Below are positions 15,135 through 18,462 of a DNA stretch of 18,462 nucleotides, one piece after another. Each line of letters begins with the position of its first letter. The stretch's first letter is position 1. Origin of the DNA: an uncultured Paracoccaceae bacterium (GTDB taxonomy: Bacteria > Pseudomonadota > Alphaproteobacteria > Rhodobacterales > Rhodobacteraceae). The stretch is taken from NCBI GenBank assembly GCA_913054485.1, contig CAJXHQ010000011.1, forward strand, positions 1-18,462, given 5' to 3'. The position numbers were made by a program, and so were the translations under genes. Below the pieces are notes generated by a model. That model was not told the origin of the DNA. It saw only the letters and a list, made by a program, of their open reading frames with translations, and did not search any database.

Positions 15135-16628
15135 TCATCCAGCGGCAGAGATTGTCGCCTGAACCGCCCGTTTCCACGCCGCATAACGCGCCTCGCGGCG
15201 GTCTGCGCCCATCTGCGGCTCAAACGTCCGCTCCAGCGCCCAGGATTTGGCAAATTCCGCCTGCGCCGGGTAAATCCCGGCCCTCTGACCCGCCAGCCAG
15301 GCCGCCCCCAGCGCAGTGGTTTCCAACACCTCGGGACGGTCCACAGGCGCGTCCAGGATGTCCGCCAGGAACTGCATCGCCCAGTCAGAGGCCGACATGC
15401 CGCCATCCACCCGCAGTGTCGCATCATAGGCGCTGGCGTCCCAGTCAGCCAGCATCGCCTCTTGCAGGTCACGGGTCTGGAAGCCGACGCTTTCCAAGGC
15501 GGCGCGGGCAAATTCCGCCGGGCCGGAACCACGGGTCAGGCCATAAACCGCCCCGCGGCATTCCGCATTCCAATAGGGCGCGCCAAGACCCACGAAAGCG
15601 GGCACAAGGATCAGCTCCTGATGGGGATCAGCGGCATCGGCCAGCGTCTGGGTGTCGCCGGCGCTTTCGATAATCTTCAGCCCGTCGCGCAGCCACTGCA
15701 CCACCGCACCGGCAATGAAGATCGACCCTTCCAGCGCATAGGTTGGCTTACCGTCCAACTGGTAGGCAATGGTTGTGAGCAGGTTGCTTTTTGACTGCAC
15801 CGGCATTTCGCCGGTGTTCAAAAGCGCAAAACAGCCCGTCCCGTAGGTGGATTTCAGCATCCCCGGCTCAAAACAGGCCTGCCCCACGGTGGCCGCCTGC
15901 TGGTCGCCCGCCACGCCCAGGATCGGCAGTTCGGCCCCCAGATGCTCCGCCCCGGCAGTGCCGAAATCAGCGGCGCAATCCTTCACTTCGGGCAGCATCT
16001 GCATCGGAATACCGAAAAGGTTGCAAATCTCGGCGCTCCAGCCGCCCGTATGGATGTCATAGAGCATGGTGCGCGCCGCATTTGTGGCATCGGTCACATG
16101 GGATTTGCCGCCGGTCAGCTTCCAGATCAGGAAGCAGTCGACCGTGCCGAACAGCAGCTCTCCCTGCTCCGCCCGTTCCCGCGCGCCGTCGACATTGTCC
16201 AGCAGCCACTTCAGCTTGGTGCCTGAAAAATAGGGATCCGCCAGCAGGCCGGTCTTCCGGTTGATCAACGCGTCATGTCCCGCCGCACGCAGCTCCGAAC
16301 AATAATCCGCGGTGCGCCGGTCCTGCCAGACAATGGCGCGGTGGATTGGCTCCCCGGTTGCCTTGTCCCAGACGAGCGTCGTCTCGCGCTGGTTGGCGAT
16401 GCCGATGGCGGTCACATCTGCGGCCTGCAGTCCGGCTTCTTCAATCGCGGCGCGCGAGGTGCGCAATACGGTCTGCCACAGGTCTTCGGGTTCATGTTCC
16501 ACCCAGCCCGAATCGGGAAAATGCTGGGTGAACTCTTCCTGCGCCGAGGCGGCGATCTTCATCGCACCGTCAAAGACAATTGCCCGGCTGGATGTGGTGC
16601 CCTGATCAATGGCGAGGATATGCCCCAT
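15135..16628 (-). CDS. glpK: Glycerol kinase
   Basis: The 497-residue protein is a full-length FGGY kinase of the GlpK type, phosphorylating glycerol to sn-glycerol-3-phosphate in the cytoplasm. The phosphate loop DQGTTSSRA is at 8-16. Substrate residues lie in [10 protein letters not shown] and WQDRRT. FGGY signature 1 is [13 protein letters not shown] (133-145), the catalytic Asp242 is in GDQQAA, and signature 2 lies in [13 protein letters not shown] to [18 protein letters not shown] (347-380). GGAAGG stands six bases before the ATG. No glpF, glpD or glpR is present, so it is isolated from the usual glycerol genes. It is followed by iolR on the same strand with a 64-bp gap, so read-through into iolR is possible. 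The 149-bp gap up to the tRNA holds its promoter, in which I see no clear operator. Confidence 0.95.
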   Translation of the reverse strand: MGHILAIDQGTTSSRAIVFDGAMKIAASAQEEFTQHFPDSGWVEHEPEDLWQTVLRTSRAAIEEAGLQAADVTAIGIANQRETTLVWDKATGEPIHRAIVWQDRRTADYCSELRAAGHDALINRKTGLLADPYFSGTKLKWLLDNVDGARERAEQGELLFGTVDCFLIWKLTGGKSHVTDATNAARTMLYDIHTGGWSAEICNLFGIPMQMLPEVKDCAADFGTAGAEHLGAELPILGVAGDQQAATVGQACFEPGMLKSTYGTGCFALLNTGEMPVQSKSNLLTTIAYQLDGKPTYALEGSIFIAGAVVQWLRDGLKIIESAGDTQTLADAADPHQELILVPAFVGLGAPYWNAECRGAVYGLTRGSGPAEFARAALESVGFQTRDLQEAMLADWDASAYDATLRVDGGMSASDWAMQFLADILDAPVDRPEVLETTALGAAWLAGQRAGIYPAQAEFAKSWALERTFEPQMGADRREARYAAWKRAVQATISAAG

Positions 16629-16777
16629 ATGTACCTTCCCTTATTGTACTCTTCCGCGCCCGCCGCGGCGGCGGACCGGCATATCTAGTCACATTTGCAA
16701 GCCACGGGAAAGACCGCCGCAGTGTCACGCGGCAAACAGCAGGTGACTTGCGGTGATGTCAAAGGGGGATGGAATAA

Positions 16778-16853
16778 TGGTGCCTCAAGAGGGACTCGAA
16801 CCCCCGACCTTGTCCTTACGAAGGACCTGCTCTACCAGCTGAGCTATTGAGGC
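16778..16853 (-). tRNA. tRNA-Thr (anticodon CGU), CCA encoded
   Basis: On the minus strand the 76-nt sequence folds as a standard cloverleaf. The acceptor stem is GCCTCAA/TTGAGGC, the D arm is GCTC-AGCTGGTA-GAGC, the anticodon loop is TTCGTAA (anticodon CGT, reading ACG), and the T arm is GGGGG-TTCGAGT-CCCTC. Discriminator A73 is followed by a genomic CCA. The outermost anticodon-stem pair (G27-A43) is mismatched. No copy of its 3' end is visible elsewhere in the window, so there is no evidence of an integrated element. Confidence 0.97.
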
Positions 16854-16885
16854 TTTCCGGGCGGCCTGTGCCGTCCAAAGCATGT

Positions 16886-16914
16886 GCGGCGCGCTTTTAG
16901 CAGCGGCGCGCCGC
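16886..16914 (-). terminator. Possible hairpin terminator after hemY
   Basis: GCGGCGCGC (16886-16894) and GCGCGCCGC (16906-16914) form a nine-base-pair GC stem with an 11-nt loop, 11 bp past the hemY stop and before the tRNA. The T tract is weak, so termination efficiency is uncertain. The tRNA promoter must lie in or just after it. Confidence 0.5.
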
Positions 16915-16925
16915 CTAGAAAAGAC

Positions 16926-18401
16926 CTATTTGGCCTCTTCGGGCTGCGGCGTCTCTGCGGCCGGCGCTTCCGCGGCGGTCTCTTCCACCACCTCGGCCTC
17001 TTCCGGCTCCTCGCGCTTGTCCTGCAGCGCGCCGACGATCAGCGGCAGCATTTGGGCGCCGGTGGCGCTGGCGATCTCAGGTGACTCGGGTGTCTTCCAG
17101 CTGAGCGTGTCGAAGCTGGAGCAGTGATCGCATACGGGCGTCCATTCGGGATGCACATTGTGGCAGTTTCCGCAGACCCACTGCGGGCCGCGCGGCGCGC
17201 TCAGCGCGCGGGCCAGCCAGCCCTGCACCACCGCGTCCGAGCCGCCCTCGCCGCGCTCAATCGCCGCCATCAGGGTGATGGCGCGGGCATCGGGGGCGCG
17301 TTCCGGCAGATCACCCAGCACCCGGCGGGCCTCGGGGAAATCCTCGGCCACGATATGCAGTTCGGCCATCACCAGGCGGGTTTCATCGTGCTCCGGTTTC
17401 AGGCGCGACAGCTGTGCAAAACGGGTGACCCGCTGCGCCGGGGTTTCGGCGGCCTCGATCTCGGCAAAGGCATGGGCCAGCTCAGGATGCGGCTGCGCGT
17501 CCCAGGCCTTTTTCACCACCTTGGCGGCGTTGCGCTTCTTGCCCTTGGCAATATAGGCACGCGCGGCCATGGCTGCGGCGGGCACCAGGTCGGGCGACAG
17601 CCTGTTGGCCTCGATCGCCTGTTCCTGCTGCTCGAGGCTGGCGCCCTCCTCAAGGATATCCTTGGCCGAGGACAGGGCCAGAACCGCATCGCGGCGTTTG
17701 AAGACATCGCGCGGCAGGGTGCCGGTCTTCAGCTTGGTGGTCAGTGTTTCGCGCGCGCCGGCCCAGTCTTGCGCCTGCGCCTGCAGCTTCAGCAGCGTGT
17801 CCTGCACGTCCTCGCTCTTGGGGCGCAGCGCCAGCGCCTTTTCAGCCAGCTTTCGAGCGGTCTCGTCATCCCCTTCCGAGAGCTTCTGTTTCATGATCCC
17901 GCGCACGCCCACAAACCGCGTCGTGGGGTTGGTGAGCAGGCCTTTATAGGCCTCCGCCGCCTTGCGGGTATCGCCGGCCTGTTCTGCGGCCTGCGCGGTC
18001 AGCAGGCCCGTAAGCTCAGGGCTTTGAAGGTATTTCTCGGCCCGCGCGGCCTTGGCCATGGCCAGCCGCCCCTCGCCCGAGGCCAGCGCCATCAGCCCGT
18101 CGGCCAGCGCCTGATAACCTTTGCGCTCGCGCCCCTTGTCGAAATAGCGCGACAGAGCGGTTTCATCGCCGTTGAGGAATTTCAGCGTCGCCACCAGCAG
18201 TGAGGCCAGTTTCAGCGCGATCCAGAGCACCACCAGCAGCACGCCCAGCGCGATCACGGATTGCAGCGCACCCAGCGTGTATTCCGTGCCAGCAACGGTG
18301 ATCTGCACCCCGTGGGAGGTCTCCAGCAGCAGCCCGGCCCCAAAGGCCATAGCCGCCACAATCGCAACAAAAACAAGGATCTTAATCAATGACCAGAGCA
18401 T
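16926..18401 (-). CDS. hemY: HemY-type membrane TPR protein with C-terminal zinc ribbon
   Basis: The 491-residue protein has two N-terminal membrane segments (about 5-27 and 46-70), as in the HemY_N domain. A long helical TPR-like region (about 95-400) follows, containing RGIMKQKLSEGDDETARKLAEKAL and related repeats. Near the end is a zinc ribbon, C410-x2-C413 and C424-x2-C427 (VCGNC..VCDHC), then a Glu/Ala/Pro-rich disordered tail from about 463. HemY proteins of this type are inner-membrane proteins linked to late haem biosynthesis genes. They are not the oxygen-dependent protoporphyrinogen oxidase that carries the same name in Bacillus. The molecular role is poorly defined. AAGGGA lies about eight bases upstream of the ATG, and the previous gene ends ten bases before it, so they form one operon. 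Confidence 0.88.
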   Translation of the reverse strand: MLWSLIKILVFVAIVAAMAFGAGLLLETSHGVQITVAGTEYTLGALQSVIALGVLLVVLWIALKLASLLVATLKFLNGDETALSRYFDKGRERKGYQALADGLMALASGEGRLAMAKAARAEKYLQSPELTGLLTAQAAEQAGDTRKAAEAYKGLLTNPTTRFVGVRGIMKQKLSEGDDETARKLAEKALALRPKSEDVQDTLLKLQAQAQDWAGARETLTTKLKTGTLPRDVFKRRDAVLALSSAKDILEEGASLEQQEQAIEANRLSPDLVPAAAMAARAYIAKGKKRNAAKVVKKAWDAQPHPELAHAFAEIEAAETPAQRVTRFAQLSRLKPEHDETRLVMAELHIVAEDFPEARRVLGDLPERAPDARAITLMAAIERGEGGSDAVVQGWLARALSAPRGPQWVCGNCHNVHPEWTPVCDHCSSFDTLSWKTPESPEIASATGAQMLPLIVGALQDKREEPEEAEVVEETAAEAPAAETPQPEEAK

Positions 18402-18411
18402 GGCGGGTCCC

Positions 18412-18462
18412 TTAGTTGGAGGTCAGGCTTTTGGCCAGTTCATCCGCAGCGTCAAGCGCTGC
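18412..18462 (-). CDS. C-terminal 16 codons of an upstream gene (partial)
   Basis: On the minus strand an open frame enters from the right edge and ends with TAA at 18414-18412. It encodes a helical, Ala-rich tail ending AADELAKSLTSN. It is ten bases upstream of hemY and in the same direction. In Rhodobacterales the gene before hemY is often a mitofilin-like (COG4223) membrane protein after hemC and hemD, which would fit. The fragment is too short to identify from sequence alone. Confidence 0.6.
   Translation of the reverse strand, partial: AALDAADELAKSLTSN

Noticed and set aside
14255..15532. 425-residue version of the RpiR regulator
   Set aside because: The extra 154 residues read through the operator and the end of glpK in another frame and have no family similarity. 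The ATG at 15070 has a strong ribosome binding site.
16778..16853. tRNA-Thr as an attachment site for an integrated element
   Set aside because: No integrase gene, no direct repeat of the tRNA 3' end and only housekeeping genes on both sides.

Overview
The window is GC-rich, densely packed DNA that looks like an alphaproteobacterium of the Rhodobacterales (Roseobacter group). This rests on gene content: a HemY-type TPR protein, a zur-znuCB/znuA locus with Zur boxes, and an inositol (iol) cluster controlled by an RpiR-type regulator. The genus is an inference. There is no gene-free stretch longer than about 240 bp and no sign of phage, insertion sequences or CRISPR.

Layout. (1) Positions 1-3338, minus strand: the first ~1112 residues of a very large, incomplete membrane protein. 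It joins two rhodanese domains, a YidC/Oxa1-like membrane core and a PEP-synthase/rifampicin-phosphotransferase-like ATP-binding module. This architecture is the most unusual thing here. (2) Divergent from it across a 242-bp regulatory region (3339-3580), plus strand: a PhnD-like periplasmic binding protein and a hybrid histidine kinase with two receiver domains. They probably form one sensory operon, because no transporter permease or ATPase for the binding protein is present. (3) 6829-10085: the zinc uptake locus. zur-znuC-znuB is minus strand with two 4-bp start/stop overlaps. znuA is divergent, encodes an exceptionally long His/Asp-rich loop, and shares a short promoter with a near-perfect Zur box. 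(4) 10132-15070, minus strand: myo-inositol catabolism. iolR (RpiR family) is followed by a bifunctional iolC (kinase plus DUF2090 aldolase) and by one uninterrupted ORF joining a phytanoyl-CoA-dioxygenase-like protein to IolB. GGAA-N6-TTCC-type operators lie upstream of iolR and iolC. (5) 15135-16628: glpK, glycerol kinase, just upstream of iolR on the same strand. (6) 16778-16853: tRNA-Thr(CGU). (7) 16926-18462: hemY with a C-terminal zinc ribbon, preceded by the last 16 codons of another gene.

How the parts work together. Zur-Zn2+ should repress both arms of the znu locus. IolR should repress itself and the iolC-phyH-iolB unit until an inositol intermediate relieves it. The binding protein/kinase pair may sense an extracytoplasmic ligand and, through its divergent promoter, could be linked to the rhodanese-YidC-dikinase fusion. 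That last link is inferred only from gene arrangement.
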